Positions 5,359-5,728 of a DNA stretch of 5,728 bases are shown here, one piece after another. Source of the DNA: Anaerolineae bacterium. Its GTDB lineage: Bacteria; Chloroflexota; Anaerolineae; UBA1429. The position numbers and the translations under genes are program-made. How positions within the stretch are numbered: position 1 is the first letter of the stretch; each line of letters begins with the position of its first letter. Under the pieces are notes generated by a model. It made no database searches. It worked only from the letters and a program-made list of their open reading frames with translations, and was not told the DNA's origin. The stretch lies in NCBI GenBank assembly GCA_016928125.1, contig JAFGLK010000489.1:1-5728 (forward strand). Reading direction: 5' to 3'.

Positions 5359-5728
5359 GTGCTCAAGCAGGCCTCTCTGCGACATGCCCTGGCGTTCATG
5401 CGCGGCAACATGTTGGTGCTCACCGGCACGGGCGTGCTGGGCATGTTCGCGCGCGGCATGGTCTTTCCCTATGCTTCGCTCTATGTGCTGGCCTTGGGCG
5501 GCCAGCCGGCCCAGATCGGCTGGCTGGACTCGCTCGTGCCGCTGGCCGGGCTGCTGGTTTTTCCCATCGCCGGCTATCTGGCAGACCACACGGGACGGGT
5601 CAGGCTGATTGGCCTGGCGGGACTGCTCTCGGCCTCGATATTTCTCATCTTCATGTTCGCCCAGAGCTGGCAGTGGCTGGTAGTAGGTTCGCTTCTGCGC
5701 GGTTTCATGGTGATCCAGTTCCCGCCCA
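5359..5728 (+). CDS. MFS transporter, N-terminal part (runs off the window)
   Basis: An integral membrane secondary transporter of the major facilitator superfamily; 123 codons are present of about 400 expected. The first helix spans about residues 17-44, the second 52-75, the third 83-101, and a fourth begins near 105. Between helices 2 and 3 lies motif A, GYLADHTGRVRL (72-83), with D76, R80 and R82 in place. This is the loop characteristic of the family. The GTG start (5359-5361) is chosen because GAGGAG (5346-5351) lies 7 nt upstream and an in-frame TGA (5356-5358) directly precedes it, so no earlier start is possible; the next ATG (5398) would remove 13 residues. It lies 71 bp after the 139-residue gene on the same strand and is probably co-transcribed. 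Substrate not assignable; a drug or sugar efflux type is possible. Confidence 0.85.
   Translation, partial: MLKQASLRHALAFMRGNMLVLTGTGVLGMFARGMVFPYASLYVLALGGQPAQIGWLDSLVPLAGLLVFPIAGYLADHTGRVRLIGLAGLLSASIFLIFMFAQSWQWLVVGSLLRGFMVIQFPP

Overview
The window reads as a GC-rich bacterial chromosome segment. It opens inside a selenocysteine tRNA gene, so the genome probably incorporates selenocysteine (UGA recoding); no genuine selA, selB or selD is visible here. The gene types and codon use would fit Chloroflexota or a similar high-GC lineage, but that is a weak guess. There is no sign of phage, transposase, CRISPR or rRNA.

Layout. (1) Bases 1-122: 3' part of tRNA-Sec and its intrinsic terminator. 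(2) Bases 123-383: no convincing gene. (3) Bases 384-3050, minus strand: a two-gene operon encoding a SelA-fold PLP enzyme (first) and an M81/MlrC-type metallohydrolase (second), 30 nt apart. (4) Bases 3051-3287: a divergent control region with a good sigma-70-type promoter for the plus strand, a weaker one for the minus strand, and a perfect 13-bp palindrome between them. (5) Bases 3288-4643, plus strand: a class III PLP aminotransferase. (6) Bases 4644-4867: a non-coding stretch with a perfect TATAAT promoter and a leader of about 137 nt that can form two mutually exclusive stems. (7) Bases 4868-5287, plus strand: a 139-residue protein of unknown family. (8) Base 5359 to the window end, plus strand: the N-terminal part of an MFS transporter with a GTG start.

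How the genes may work together. The SelA-like enzyme, the M81 hydrolase and the aminotransferase share one control region. This suggests a catabolic divergon for an amino compound, such as an amino-sugar acid, unusual amino acid or peptide-like substrate: hydrolysis by M81, elimination or deamination by the SelA-like enzyme, amino-group transfer by the aminotransferase. The substrate cannot be read from the sequence. The unknown protein and the MFS transporter look like a separate co-transcribed unit under the structured leader.

The points most worth checking are the leader RNA at 4731-4867, the shared palindromic operator, and the fact that the SelA-like and M81 genes lie in one reading frame interrupted by a single TGA, in a genome that carries tRNA-Sec. 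The last is more likely ordinary operon structure, because the M81 gene has its own strong ribosome binding site.
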